Shown piece by piece: positions 28,208 to 38,215 of a stretch of DNA of 64,000 nt (position 1 is its first letter; each line of letters begins with the position of its first letter). The stretch lies in assembly GCA_001768235.1 (NCBI GenBank), contig MENK01000033.1, positions 1 through 64,000 on the forward strand, written 5' to 3'. The position numbers and the translations under genes were made by a program. The DNA is from Bacteroidetes bacterium GWB2_32_14. Its GTDB lineage: Bacteria > Bacteroidota > Bacteroidia > Bacteroidales > UBA12077. A model generated the notes under the pieces. It was not told the DNA's origin and searched no databases. It worked only from the letters and a program-made list of their open reading frames with translations.

Positions 28208-28376
28208 CACGGTACCAGAAAAAAATGCGGGGTTCAGTGATTTCCAGACTTTTTTTACTATTTTAAAATTTGCCAGTATTTTTTCTATACCGGGATCTTT
28301 GGCAGTAAGGCAAAATGACATGGCTATAAACAATTGTATTGTAACATTGTTTTAAATGAAATAACACATTACGACA

Positions 28377-28940
28377 ATGGAAAATAAAAAGGAGTTATCA
28401 CCCGGACAACGTGAAGAACTAATCAGAGTATTAAAAGCCCGTTTTGAGAAAAACATGAACCGCCATAATGGTATTGAATGGGCTAAAGTACAAGCAAGGC
28501 TGGAAGCTGATACTGAAAAACTGTGGTCGCTCAGTGAAATGGAAAGAACTGGAGGTGAACCCGATGTTGTTGGTACTGATGAAAAAACAGGCGGGTACAT
28601 TTTTTATGATTGTTCAGCGGAAAGCCCTAAAGGCCGCAGAAGTGTTTGCTACGATCGTGAAGGACTGGAATCGAGAAAAGAACATAAACCGGCAAATAAT
28701 GCTGTTGATATGGCTGCTGCCATGGGCATTGAACTTTTAACGGAAGAACAATACCGGGAATTGCAGAAACGTGGAAAGTTCGATACGAAAACATCAAGCT
28801 GGGTGAAAACACCTGCTGAAATTAGAAAACTTGGCGGCGCACTCTTTTGTGATCGTCGCTACGACCATGTCTTCGTGTATCACAACGGTGCTGAATCTTA
28901 TTATGGTGTAAGAGCATTCCGGGGATCGCTAAGGGTATAA
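28377..28940 (+). CDS. DUF4256 domain protein
   Basis: A 187-residue soluble protein whose whole length fits the DUF4256 family: 'ELIRVLKARFEKNMNRH' at the start, 'MERTGGEPDVVG', 'YDREGLESRKEHKP' in the middle, and 'GGALFCDRRYDHVFVYHNG' with 'GVRAFRGSLRV' at the end. No function is established for the family. It is monocistronic, 169 nt after the AhpD-like gene on the same strand. Confidence 0.85.
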   Translation: MENKKELSPGQREELIRVLKARFEKNMNRHNGIEWAKVQARLEADTEKLWSLSEMERTGGEPDVVGTDEKTGGYIFYDCSAESPKGRRSVCYDREGLESRKEHKPANNAVDMAAAMGIELLTEEQYRELQKRGKFDTKTSSWVKTPAEIRKLGGALFCDRRYDHVFVYHNGAESYYGVRAFRGSLRV

Positions 28941-29253
28941 TACAGATAGGTATGTGGATTGTAAATATAATTTTAATTTGAAAAAAGATCACCTAAGAAA
29001 AAATAGGAAGCTATAATGAATGAATAACCAAAGTTAAGCCGCCAAAACATAGTAAATCTGAGTTCAATAGTTGTAAATGTATGCTGTTGATTATGAATTC
29101 AATAAATTAAAAAAGATATTGTATGTAATATTTTTAATTATAATAAAAATAATTTTATTTATTTTTATTATAATAGAATGACGAACAAGTAAAAATTGTA
29201 ATCATCTTAATTTATTAATATTTCCTTAATTATTAGTATGTAAATTATTAATT
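28941..29253. other. AT-rich gap with a perfect 16-bp inverted repeat
   Basis: A 313-bp noncoding region. A perfect 16-bp inverted repeat (29137-29152 with 29159-29174, loop TTTTAT) consists only of A and T. It may be a terminator-like or cruciform-forming element. No other feature is visible. Confidence 0.5.
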
Positions 29254-30054
29254 ATGAGAAAAATATATGTGTTTATAATAATTTTATTAAGTATATATTT
29301 TTTATTTTCTTGTTCTTCTATGTATATTCCACCAATGGTAAATATTCCATTACACGAAAATAAAGGAGAATGCCAGATTGATGTTGGAGCAGGTACAAAT
29401 AGTTTTTACTTTTCAGGTAATTATGCATTTACAGATAAATATGCATTACAAGTCAATGGAAATGCTTCATTTCACAATTTTTCAAATTATTATGACATAC
29501 TTACTGATAAAGATAGAGATACATATAGTCCTGGAGGATTATTTGAAATAGATTATGACTGGGGGGAATTTTCACATCAGTATGGTGAAATAGGATTTGG
29601 AAGATATAACATTTTAAATTCTGTATGGAAATTTGAAACATTTGCCGGATATGGATATGGTTATGGTTATGATGAATTCGAAAATTTATATAACCATTAT
29701 AATTTAGGTTATATTCAAGGTAATTTAGGAAGAAAAATACCAAAACGTAATTTTGAGTTTGGTTTTGCTTGTAGAATTTCTTACAGTGAATTTAATTTTG
29801 AATATACAAATGATAATGATGAAAGGAAGACATTAATATTTGATAATATAAGTATTGAACCCAATGCATTTTATCGTGTTGGAACGGAAACTGTTCGATT
29901 CTATTCAAAACTTGGATTTAATTTAATGTACAGTTTTGAATCATTTGATGGAATTAACTTATATAGAGGTATAAAAAATGAAGATTTAAATTATACTGGA
30001 CTTCATTGCTCTATAGGAATAAATATTAGATTAGGTCATAAAAAAAAGACATAA
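29254..30054 (+). CDS. Lipoprotein with outer-membrane barrel-like body, unknown function
   Basis: A 266-residue predicted lipoprotein: hydrophobic signal then 'IYFLFSC' with lipidated Cys20. The mature part is rich in Tyr, Phe and Gly in alternating strands ('YGYGYGYDEFENLYNHYNLGY', 'GLHCSIGINIRLGHKKK'), which suggests a small beta-barrel or beta-sandwich at the outer membrane. I do not recognise a family. Base composition is even more AT-rich than its neighbours, and it stands alone between intergenic gaps. Confidence 0.7.
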   Translation: MRKIYVFIIILLSIYFLFSCSSMYIPPMVNIPLHENKGECQIDVGAGTNSFYFSGNYAFTDKYALQVNGNASFHNFSNYYDILTDKDRDTYSPGGLFEIDYDWGEFSHQYGEIGFGRYNILNSVWKFETFAGYGYGYGYDEFENLYNHYNLGYIQGNLGRKIPKRNFEFGFACRISYSEFNFEYTNDNDERKTLIFDNISIEPNAFYRVGTETVRFYSKLGFNLMYSFESFDGINLYRGIKNEDLNYTGLHCSIGINIRLGHKKKT

Positions 30055-30077
30055 AATATTTTATTTATTGTATTTAT

Positions 30078-30551
30078 TTACCAGAACAAGCTTTTTTGCT
30101 GAATAGCTCCTTCGTGTTCCAATAACCATTGTTTTTTTAACAAACCACCTGCATACCCTGTCAATTTACCATCGTTTCCAATAACCCTGTGGCAAGGAAT
30201 AATTATAGCTATTGGATTTTGCCCGTTTGCGGTTCCTACAGCCCGTATAGCCTTTACATCACCTAATCTTTTGGCAAGCTCTAAATACGAAATGGTTTTA
30301 CCATAAGGAATTCTCATAAGTTCGTTCCACACCCGTCCCTGGAATTCTGTTCCTGATGGATTGATTTCAACTGTGAATTTTTGGCGTTTCCCGTTAAAGT
30401 ATTCATCCAGCTGGTTTAAGCATTCTTTGAGATGTTGCGGAAGCAAATCCATTTTATAAAAATCATCGGTAAACGTTACTTCGGTAATGTAACTTTCATT
30501 TGCCCGTATTCTGATTTTACCAATTGCTGATTTATAATAAGCTTCGAACAT
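30078..30551 (-). CDS. ogt: Methylated-DNA--protein-cysteine methyltransferase
   Basis: A 157-residue Ogt-type suicide repair enzyme that removes O6-alkyl groups from guanine. The acceptor Cys120 lies in 'IIIPCHRVIG', preceded by the DNA-recognition helix 'AIRAVGTANGQNP' and followed by 'YAGGLLKKQWLLEHE'. The length is normal for Ogt without an Ada domain. It is the last of three tightly spaced minus-strand genes (3-nt gap to the glyoxalase-like gene). Confidence 0.95.
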   Translation of the reverse strand: MFEAYYKSAIGKIRIRANESYITEVTFTDDFYKMDLLPQHLKECLNQLDEYFNGKRQKFTVEINPSGTEFQGRVWNELMRIPYGKTISYLELAKRLGDVKAIRAVGTANGQNPIAIIIPCHRVIGNDGKLTGYAGGLLKKQWLLEHEGAIQQKSLFW

Positions 30552-30554
30552 GGT

Positions 30555-31022
30555 TTATTTTATATATTCATTTATAAGATTTTCAGGAACACCTGTTTTT
30601 TTATTAATCTCACTTATTGGTAAACCTTCTTTATACATTCGTTGAATGAAAATCTCGAGCTTTTCACCAATTTCAATTAAATTGTAGTCAGGGTCAAAAA
30701 AACGAATTGTTTTTTGCCCCCAGGTTTCTTCGTGTATGTTATGGAAAAGTTTGATTTTATTGTCATTAATCAGAGATGCTGTTTCAAAAATATTGTCAGT
30801 TTCAAAATAGATTTCGAGCGATTTGTTTGGATTACCTGCATCTTCAAGTTTTTTACTTATTATATGATTGTTTTGAATTTGCCATAGCGATAATCCACCT
30901 TTTAACGATACATTATTACCAAAATCATATAAGATTTCCTGTTTAAGAATATCGCAATAAAATGATTTTGAAATACTTATGTCTTTTACGAAAATCACCG
31001 ATGAGTGAAATCTTATATCCAT
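30555..31022 (-). CDS. VOC/glyoxalase superfamily protein
   Basis: A 155-residue protein of the vicinal-oxygen-chelate fold: 'SSVIFVKDISISKSFYCDILKQEILYDFG' (first strand-helix unit) and 'WGQKTIRFFDPDYNLIEIGEKL' (second). The C-terminal 30 residues add a small helical extension. Members include glyoxalase I, bleomycin-resistance and dioxygenase proteins; the substrate is unknown. It is the middle gene between the TlpA-like lipoprotein (9-nt gap) and ogt (3-nt gap). Confidence 0.87.
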   Translation of the reverse strand: MDIRFHSSVIFVKDISISKSFYCDILKQEILYDFGNNVSLKGGLSLWQIQNNHIISKKLEDAGNPNKSLEIYFETDNIFETASLINDNKIKLFHNIHEETWGQKTIRFFDPDYNLIEIGEKLEIFIQRMYKEGLPISEINKKTGVPENLINEYIK

Positions 31023-31031
31023 ACAAATACA

Positions 31032-31580
31032 TTACTTAATTTTTAATTCTTTTTCCAGTATCGATTTCATTTTTGCAAACTTTTCGTCATCGAAACCGGT
31101 TGATTCAAAAATGATCTTCCCTTCGCGGTTAATAATAATATTCCTGGGTATATATTGCTTTGCAAATAACGAGTAAACAGCTCTTTCGGGATCAGGAATA
31201 ATTTCAAAAGTATATTCCCATTTTGTTCGAAATGTATCCATTTCTCCAGCAGTATGTCCACGGCCAAAAACGAAAAATTCAAAATCTGAATTGGAATTGT
31301 ATTTCGACCATATTTCGTTGTGTATAACAGGTAATTCTTTAATACAAATAGGGCACGATGTTGCAAAAAAGTTTATAAATACAACTTTCCCTTTAAAATC
31401 ATTAATATCTACTGTGTCTTCGTACCGTATAAAGCTGAATTCAGGTACATCCTGACCTACAGAAATTAAGGTTGAATTTTTAATATCCTTTTCAATCTCG
31501 GCATCTGCTTTCTTTTCTTTGCTATTACAAGAGTAAAATATTGCAATAGAAATAATTAATGCTAGTATTTTATTTTTCAT
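31032..31580 (-). CDS. TlpA-like thiol-disulfide oxidoreductase lipoprotein
   Basis: A 182-residue lipoprotein (lipobox 'IFYSC', Cys18) with a thioredoxin fold. The active site is 'FFATSCPICIKELPVIH', a CPIC redox pair, with a cis-Pro region in 'YIPRNIIINREGKII'. It should be anchored in the periplasm and reduce or oxidise protein thiols, as TlpA/ResA proteins do. It is the first gene of an operon with a VOC protein and ogt, whose functional links are unclear. Confidence 0.9.
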   Translation of the reverse strand: MKNKILALIISIAIFYSCNSKEKKADAEIEKDIKNSTLISVGQDVPEFSFIRYEDTVDINDFKGKVVFINFFATSCPICIKELPVIHNEIWSKYNSNSDFEFFVFGRGHTAGEMDTFRTKWEYTFEIIPDPERAVYSLFAKQYIPRNIIINREGKIIFESTGFDDEKFAKMKSILEKELKIK

Positions 31581-31746
31581 CTGTTGTTTTTTATTTAATT
31601 TTTATATCGAAATATACATATAATTTTCATTTCGTATATAAATAATTTGAGTTCGTTTGTTGATATTAACAGTTTGTATAAATGATTTAATCCATATTAA
31701 ACTTTACACGAGTATTAATATCTAAAGGCTAAATAACAATAAGATT

Positions 31747-34155
31747 ATGATATTAAATTACCTGTTAATCGCGAAAAGAGTTCTTTTAAAAAAGAAATTA
31801 TTTACTATTTTAAATATTTCGGGACTGGCTATTGGAATAGCTGCCGGGGCTCTTATTTTTCATTACATATCGTTCGAAACAAGTTTTGATAAGTTTCATG
31901 AGAATAGTGAGAATGTTTACCGTTTAACCTATGGTAGATCAGGCCAGGATGGAAGTAATGTTGAGTTTGCTTCTGCCTGCCCGGTAATCGGCCCATTATT
32001 GAAAGAAAACTTTCCTGATATTATTGATATTGCAAGATTGTCGGTAAGAGAAGCTAATATTACATACGAAGAAAATAAATTTACCGAGAAAAAGATATAT
32101 TATGCCGAACAGGATATTTTTAAAATATTATCTTTCAATATAATAGAAGGAAATATCGAAGGAGCTTTAAATCAACCGAACAACATTGTTATTAGTAAAA
32201 GTATAGCAAAAAAATATTTTGGAGATTCAAATCCAATTGGTAAACGATTAAAACTTAATATGAAAGATGATTTACAGGTAGTAGCAGTTTTCGACGATTT
32301 ACCTGCAAACTCACATTTAAAACCAGAAATATTGGTTTCTTTTATAAATCTTACCTATTGGCGTGGAGCAGAATATTTAGAATCGTGGGGACATACAGGT
32401 GCATTTACATATCTTACTTTAAAACCGGAAGCAAATCCCGGAGAACTCGAAAAACAGTTTATAGAATATACAAAAAGCCAGATAGGTGAAATGCTTGATC
32501 ATTATAAAATGGTATTTTATTTTAATCTCCAGAATATAGAAGATATTCACCTAAAATCTCATTTGTTGCAAGAACAGGAAACTCCCGGAGATGAAAAAGT
32601 AGTTAATTTTCTTTATATTATCGGTTTCTTTATACTTATTATTGCCTGGGTAAATTATATAAATTTGACCACATCACGTTCAATGGAACGAGCACGCGAA
32701 GTTGGTGTTCGAAAGGTTGTAGGAGCATCAAAACAAAATTTAATTAAACAATTCTATACAGAATCAATATTGGTTAACTTGGTTGGTTTGCTGCTGGCAT
32801 TATTTTTAATGGAGTTGCTTAAACCAGGTTTTAGCAGTTTAACAGGTATTCCATTAGATTATGAGTTTTGGAGTCAGCCCTGGTTCATTGGCTTTGTAAT
32901 CGGTACTTATTTATTTGGAACATTCATTACAGGAATGTACCCGGTGTTTGCATTAACTTCGTTTAAACCGGTGCAAGTCCTTAAAGGCAATCTTATTGAA
33001 GCTACTCGGGGATTTAATTTAAGAAAAGTGCTTGTAGTTTTTCAGTTAGCCATATCCATAATATTAATTACAGGTACATTTGCAGTTTTTAAACAATTGA
33101 AATTTTTAAGGAACCAGAATCTGGGATTTAATATTGATCAAATGCTTGTAATTAATTATCCTAAAGCTATTGATTCGACATTTGTTATAAGGCAAAAAAC
33201 ATTTAAAGAAGAAATTGCAAAAATTGCCGGAGTTAAAGGAGTTGCATATTCATCTGAAGTTCCGGGGCGCAAGATTTATTGGGATAATGGGGCAATTTAT
33301 CGTGTGGGAAATGATCCATCGGCAGGTAAAAACTTCATGATTATGGGTGTTGATGATCAATTTATTTCGCAATATGATTTGAAGTTTGTGTTGGGTCGAA
33401 ATTTCTCTAATGATTTTCCAACTGATAAGCAGGCAGTAATTTTAAATGAAGCAGCTGTAAAATGGCTGGAATTTGATAGCCCTGAAGAAGCATTGAATAA
33501 TCAAATAAATTATTGGGATAATATTTATACAATAATAGGTGTAATAAAAGACTATCATCATGAATCTCCAAAGTCATTATTCGAACCACAGATATTTCGT
33601 TTTCTTCCTGAAGATACGCGTGGATGCTTCTCAATTAAATTGTCACCTGAATCAATGTCTGATAATTTAAAACAGATAGAAAATCAATGGAATAAGCTTT
33701 TCCCGGGGAATCCATTGAATTATTTCTTTCTCGATGTTTATTATGAAGAACAGTTTAAAGCGGATAAAAAATTTGGAAGTGTGTTTGGTATCTTTGCTTT
33801 CATGGCAGTTTTTATCACATGTCTTGGTTTATTTGGATTATCAATGTACACAGCAAACCTAAAAACAAAGGAAATAGGTATAAGAAAAGTTATGGGAGCA
33901 AAAGTCTCCAATATTTTAATCCAATTCTACAAGGAGTATATATACTTTATTATTATATCATTAGTTTTTTCAATTCCTTTACTTATTTGGGGAATAAATT
34001 ATTGGTTGAATAATTTTTCTGTAAAAATGACAATATCTGGCTGGGTATTTATTTTACCTGTAATTATTGTTATTTTAATCACAATTTTATCTGTTAGTGT
34101 ACAAACCATAAAGGCTGCACGACTAAATCCTGTTGATACACTAAAATACGAATAA
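31747..34155 (+). CDS. MacB/FtsX-type ABC transporter permease
   Basis: An 802-residue double permease. An N-terminal helix (about 20-42) is followed by a MacB-type periplasmic core domain (about 43-270), three helices of the first FtsX domain (about 285-430), another helix and periplasmic core (about 430-660), and a second FtsX domain (about 680-795). The coupling segments are duplicated: 'MERAREVGVRKVVGASKQ' and 'LKTKEIGIRKVMGAKVSN'. Such fused permeases are typical of Bacteroidota and export peptides, lipids or antibiotics, or signal mechanically. No ATPase gene is adjacent. It is monocistronic. Confidence 0.92.
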   Translation: MILNYLLIAKRVLLKKKLFTILNISGLAIGIAAGALIFHYISFETSFDKFHENSENVYRLTYGRSGQDGSNVEFASACPVIGPLLKENFPDIIDIARLSVREANITYEENKFTEKKIYYAEQDIFKILSFNIIEGNIEGALNQPNNIVISKSIAKKYFGDSNPIGKRLKLNMKDDLQVVAVFDDLPANSHLKPEILVSFINLTYWRGAEYLESWGHTGAFTYLTLKPEANPGELEKQFIEYTKSQIGEMLDHYKMVFYFNLQNIEDIHLKSHLLQEQETPGDEKVVNFLYIIGFFILIIAWVNYINLTTSRSMERAREVGVRKVVGASKQNLIKQFYTESILVNLVGLLLALFLMELLKPGFSSLTGIPLDYEFWSQPWFIGFVIGTYLFGTFITGMYPVFALTSFKPVQVLKGNLIEATRGFNLRKVLVVFQLAISIILITGTFAVFKQLKFLRNQNLGFNIDQMLVINYPKAIDSTFVIRQKTFKEEIAKIAGVKGVAYSSEVPGRKIYWDNGAIYRVGNDPSAGKNFMIMGVDDQFISQYDLKFVLGRNFSNDFPTDKQAVILNEAAVKWLEFDSPEEALNNQINYWDNIYTIIGVIKDYHHESPKSLFEPQIFRFLPEDTRGCFSIKLSPESMSDNLKQIENQWNKLFPGNPLNYFFLDVYYEEQFKADKKFGSVFGIFAFMAVFITCLGLFGLSMYTANLKTKEIGIRKVMGAKVSNILIQFYKEYIYFIIISLVFSIPLLIWGINYWLNNFSVKMTISGWVFILPVIIVILITILSVSVQTIKAARLNPVDTLKYE

Positions 34156-34176
34156 ATAATAGATATAATAAAATTT

Positions 34177-34212
34177 AAAAAATGCTGATATTGGTTTATC
34201 AGCATTTTTTTT
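34177..34212 (+). terminator. Terminator after the ABC permease
   Basis: Perfect hairpin with arms AATGCTGATA (34181-34190) and TATCAGCATT (34197-34206), loop TTGGTT, with a preceding A-run and an eight-T run. Confidence 0.9.
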
Positions 34213-34231
34213 CGATATTGATAAAAAATTG

Positions 34232-34816
34232 ATGATGCATTCTGAAAAATTTAAAAATCTCATTAAATTTATTAGCAGGTTTGTTGAATTTACTGAACTT
34301 GAAATGCGAACTATGCTTGATTGTATCGAAATTATTCAGTTAAAAAAGAATGAGAAATTTGTTAATGAAGGTGAAATAGCAAATAGGATTGCATTTACAA
34401 ATAAGGGGTACCTGAGAGTATATTATATTTTTGATGGCGAAGAAATTACTCGCGATATTACTCCTTTAAATACTTTTGCCACTGCTTTGCCCAGTTTTAT
34501 TTCTCAAATACCATCTTATGAAATTATTTCAGCAATTTCAGATTGTGAGTTATTTGTAATTCATAAAAAGAACCTTGATAATATGTATTTAAATTTCCCA
34601 AAATGGGAGCGATTTGGAAGAAGAATCATTGAAGAAATGTTTGTTGAATCGCAAAGAAGAGTTTATTCATTTATAACAGAATCTGCTGAAACACGTTATA
34701 AAAAACTTTTAATACAACATCCCGAAATGATACGGGATGTTCCACTTAAATATATTGCCGATTATCTGGGAATTAAACTTCAGTCATTAAGCCGATTACG
34801 TAAATCTGTTGAATAG
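34232..34816 (+). CDS. Crp/Fnr family transcriptional regulator
   Basis: A 194-residue regulator with an N-terminal cyclic-nucleotide-binding-like barrel (about 15-120, 'EKFVNEGEIANRIAFTNKGYLRVYY') and a C-terminal winged helix-turn-helix ('VPLKYIADYLGIKLQSLSRLRKSVE'). It is of the short Bacteroidota type. The start is ambiguous among TTG 34229, ATG 34232 and ATG 34235. It precedes the glpD operon by 95 nt on the same strand and may regulate it, but that is only inferred from position. Confidence 0.9.
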   Translation: MMHSEKFKNLIKFISRFVEFTELEMRTMLDCIEIIQLKKNEKFVNEGEIANRIAFTNKGYLRVYYIFDGEEITRDITPLNTFATALPSFISQIPSYEIISAISDCELFVIHKKNLDNMYLNFPKWERFGRRIIEEMFVESQRRVYSFITESAETRYKKLLIQHPEMIRDVPLKYIADYLGIKLQSLSRLRKSVE

Positions 34817-34911
34817 CAGGTTAATTGAGTAATTATTTAACAAATGTTAAATGATTATTCTGATTTTTTTCGGAAATTTGAAAGAACTCATCTTTCTTAA
34901 TAAGTATATCT

Positions 34912-36543
34912 ATGAAACGATTATTTGATGAATCATTTGAAACCCATTATGATTTAATTATTATTGGGGGCGGAATTACAGGTGTTTCTGTTGCTTATGA
35001 AGCAGCAACAAGGGGTTTGAAAGTAGCCCTGTTTGAAAAAGCCGATTTTGGAGAAGCTACTTCTGCTGCTACTTCTAAGCTAATTCATGGAGGATTAAGG
35101 TATTTAAAATATTTTGAGTACGGTTTGGTTCGTGAATCATTAACTGAAAGACGTGTATGGGAAAACATTGCCCCAAACTTCGTCTATCCTTTACCGTTCA
35201 TGATTCCAACATACAGCAACTTTAAAAACAACAAGTTTATCTTATTTATAGGGATGGTATTGTACGATATACTTTCTTTTGATAAAGCATTTACCTGGGA
35301 TAAATCAAAAAAACTCCCTTTGCATAAAACAATAAGTGCAAAAAAAACAAGAAGCATTGAGACATGTGTTCCCGATAAAAAGTTAACTGGGTCTAGTATT
35401 TATTTCGATTGTCAAAATATAAACCCGGAAAGACTTACTCTTGGGGTTTTAAATTCCGCACTTGTCTTTGGAGCAAAGGCAGCAAATTATACTAAAGTTA
35501 AATCTTTTATTAAAGATAATAATTTAATAAAAGGAGTAAAGGTTATCGATTTACTAACTGGAATAGAGCATAACTTTACATCAGATTTAACAGTAAATTG
35601 TACCGGCCCGTGGACCGATATCCTTTTAAAATCTGCAATTTCTGAAAACCATAACGAACATCATATCAGACGTTCCGAAGGGATACACATTATTACAAAA
35701 AAACTTTGTCATAGTCATGCGATTACATTTATGACTAAAGATGGGCGGCATGTAATGATTATGCCTTGGCGAAATCACTCTCTTATAGGCACAACGGATA
35801 AAGTATATAATGGAAGTCCCGATGATTACAAAGTTACTAAAGAAAGTATCCAGGAGCTTATTGACGAAATTAATGAGAATTATGGATTTGAAAAACTCAA
35901 ATACAGTGATGTTCAGTTTGCCTACGGAGGCTTACGTCCATTAGTTGATGACCAAACTAAAGAATCTTACGAATCATCACGTAAATATGAAATCTTCGAT
36001 AATACGAAAGAAGGACTGGATGGTTTATTAACTGTAGAAGGAGGAAAATATACAACAAGCAGGAAACTTGCCAGTCAGGTTTTAAGGAAAGTATCAAAAA
36101 AATTGAACAAGAACTTAGGTTTATCTGTGACTAATAAAAAATACCTGGTAGATTCTGATATCAAGAATATGGAAAGCTACATTTACCAGTTGGTATTGAG
36201 ATATCCCCAATTTTCTCAAGCTACCATCAATTATATAGGAAGAAATTATGGTTTGCAATGCCATACTATTTTTCGATTAGCATTGTACGATAAACCTTTA
36301 GCAAAGGTATTAAACGATGATGGTGAAATTCTTGCTGAAGTTGTTTATGTTATAAAAAAAGAAATGGCTTATACATTGTCAGATATTTTTTTCCGAAGAA
36401 CTGGTATAGGAACATTGGGTTATCCGGGTGATGAAACTTTTGATTTAGTTGTAAAAACTGTTAAAGAAAATTTAAAATGGGATAACCAGAAAACACGGGA
36501 AGAAATTGATAAAGTGATGAAAATTTTTAATTTACCTGAATAA
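34912..36543 (+). CDS. glpD: Glycerol-3-phosphate dehydrogenase/oxidase (FAD)
   Basis: A 543-residue flavoenzyme oxidising glycerol 3-phosphate to dihydroxyacetone phosphate at the inner membrane. The dinucleotide fold is 'DLIIIGGGITGVSVAYEAA', followed by the DAO signature 'SAATSKLIHGGLRYLKYFEYGLV' and 'LIGTTDKVYNG'. The C-terminal helical domain (about 400-543) is typical of GlpD. It is the first of three genes with 30- and 10-nt gaps, followed by an AGPS-like enzyme and an FGGY kinase. Its product DHAP is the precursor on which the next enzyme family acts. Confidence 0.93.
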   Translation: MKRLFDESFETHYDLIIIGGGITGVSVAYEAATRGLKVALFEKADFGEATSAATSKLIHGGLRYLKYFEYGLVRESLTERRVWENIAPNFVYPLPFMIPTYSNFKNNKFILFIGMVLYDILSFDKAFTWDKSKKLPLHKTISAKKTRSIETCVPDKKLTGSSIYFDCQNINPERLTLGVLNSALVFGAKAANYTKVKSFIKDNNLIKGVKVIDLLTGIEHNFTSDLTVNCTGPWTDILLKSAISENHNEHHIRRSEGIHIITKKLCHSHAITFMTKDGRHVMIMPWRNHSLIGTTDKVYNGSPDDYKVTKESIQELIDEINENYGFEKLKYSDVQFAYGGLRPLVDDQTKESYESSRKYEIFDNTKEGLDGLLTVEGGKYTTSRKLASQVLRKVSKKLNKNLGLSVTNKKYLVDSDIKNMESYIYQLVLRYPQFSQATINYIGRNYGLQCHTIFRLALYDKPLAKVLNDDGEILAEVVYVIKKEMAYTLSDIFFRRTGIGTLGYPGDETFDLVVKTVKENLKWDNQKTREEIDKVMKIFNLPE

Positions 36544-36573
36544 TTTACCGGGTCTTACTAAAAATAATAAAAT

Positions 36574-38205
36574 ATGAATACCTATCGGGATATTTTCAAA
36601 TGGGGTGATAAACGTGAAACACCAATTGATTCGGGTACTTTTAAAATTATTAAAGAAAAATTCGGATATGCTGAGCCAGATTTACAAGTTAAGCATCTCT
36701 TTGGAAATCAGGAGGTAAAACTTGGTAGTCAATGTCAACTAGAAAAGTCAATAATTAAAAAGTTGGCTGAGATTGTTGGTTCAGAGAATATTAAAGATGA
36801 TGATTTTTCGAGAGCATCTCATGCTCATGGTAAATTCTATGCAGAATTACTGAAACTCAGAAAAGGAGAGATACTATCACCTCCCGATTTAGTGATATAT
36901 CCTCGTTCCGAAGAAGATATTATTCAGATTCTGGAAGTTTGTAATATAAATAAGATTGCTATAACTCCAGTTGGTGGTCGTTCTTCAGTAACTTGTGGTG
37001 TAGAAACTCCAAATAAAGGAATTAGTCTTGATTTAACTAAACATCTTAATAAAGTTCTGGAAGTTAATACTATAAATTCAACATCAACAGTTCAATCAGG
37101 TATGTTTGGACCAGCATTTGAAAATTATTTAAACAATTTTGGCGAAGGTTTTACCTGTGGTCACTTTCCTCAATCATTTGAATATTCTACTGTTGGTGGC
37201 TGGGTAGCAGCAAAAGGAGCAGGACAGGCTTCTACAGGCTATGGTAAAATTGAGCATATGGTTTTATCATTAAAAGTAATAACTCCATCCGGGATAATTG
37301 AAACCAAAACTTATCCTGCAAGTGCCCAGGGCTGGGATTTGCATCCGATTTTTATTGGTTCTGAAGGTACTTTGGGGGTTATTACTCGGGTAACAATGAA
37401 AATCCATAAGCACAAACCTGAAAATACAAAATATGCATCATTTATTTTTAAAAACTTTGATTCTGCTGTAAATGCTATGCGTATAGCAATGCAAAGTGGG
37501 ATAGGACTTCCTCATTTATTCCGCATTTCCGACCCGGAAGAATCCGAAATAGCTTTTAAATCAAAAAACTTTGATAACACTTTTGCTGATAAGTTTTTAA
37601 ATTTACTTGGATATAAATCCGGAAACCGTTGTTTGATGTTTGTTGCAGTTGATGGTAGTAAACGGTATGTAAATCAAGTGATTAAATCAATAAAAGAAAT
37701 AACAAAAACCCAGGGTGCTTTTTTTATTGGCGCTGGTCCTACAAAAAAATGGCTCGAACAGCAATATTCAAGTGCATACTTACGCGATCCATTAATGGAT
37801 TTGGGAATAATGACTGATACACTGGAAACAGCGGTTATGTGGGATAATCTTATTCCTTTATGGAATGCGGTTCGTAATTACCTGAAAAGTAGGAAAAAAA
37901 CTGTTGTAATGGTTCATATTTCTCATGTTTACGAAAATGGAGCTAATTTATATTTTACCTTTCTCAGTCCTATGCAAAAGGGGAATGAGCTCAACGATTA
38001 TCATGAATATCATAAAGGAATAATTGAAACCATTCAAACTCATAAAGGTTCTTTATCACATCATCATGGTGTTGGTAAAACTCTTGCTCCCTGGATGGAA
38101 AAAGAAATAGGAAGTGAAGCACTAAAATTGATGCAGGCAATTAAAAATCAACTTGATCCAAATGGTATCATGAATCCCGGAAATACATTGGGATTAAAAC
38201 CCTAA
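36574..38205 (+). CDS. Alkyl-DHAP-synthase-like FAD oxidoreductase
   Basis: A 543-residue flavoprotein of the PCMH/vanillyl-alcohol-oxidase fold most similar by motif to alkyldihydroxyacetonephosphate synthase (AGPS). FAD-binding sequence runs 'PDLVIYPRSEEDI', 'ITPVGGRSSVTCGVE', 'FEYSTVGGWVAAKGAGQ' and 'FIGSEGTLGVITRVTM'. The AGPS-type histidine cluster is 'SLSHHHGVGK', and 'LYFTFLSP' occupies the catalytic-tyrosine region. AGPS replaces the acyl chain of acyl-DHAP with a fatty alcohol, giving an ether lipid. A related lactate/glycolate-oxidase-type activity is the alternative. It is central in the operon with glpD and a kinase. Confidence 0.82.
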   Translation: MNTYRDIFKWGDKRETPIDSGTFKIIKEKFGYAEPDLQVKHLFGNQEVKLGSQCQLEKSIIKKLAEIVGSENIKDDDFSRASHAHGKFYAELLKLRKGEILSPPDLVIYPRSEEDIIQILEVCNINKIAITPVGGRSSVTCGVETPNKGISLDLTKHLNKVLEVNTINSTSTVQSGMFGPAFENYLNNFGEGFTCGHFPQSFEYSTVGGWVAAKGAGQASTGYGKIEHMVLSLKVITPSGIIETKTYPASAQGWDLHPIFIGSEGTLGVITRVTMKIHKHKPENTKYASFIFKNFDSAVNAMRIAMQSGIGLPHLFRISDPEESEIAFKSKNFDNTFADKFLNLLGYKSGNRCLMFVAVDGSKRYVNQVIKSIKEITKTQGAFFIGAGPTKKWLEQQYSSAYLRDPLMDLGIMTDTLETAVMWDNLIPLWNAVRNYLKSRKKTVVMVHISHVYENGANLYFTFLSPMQKGNELNDYHEYHKGIIETIQTHKGSLSHHHGVGKTLAPWMEKEIGSEALKLMQAIKNQLDPNGIMNPGNTLGLKP

Positions 38206-38215
38206 ATTGCTAATA

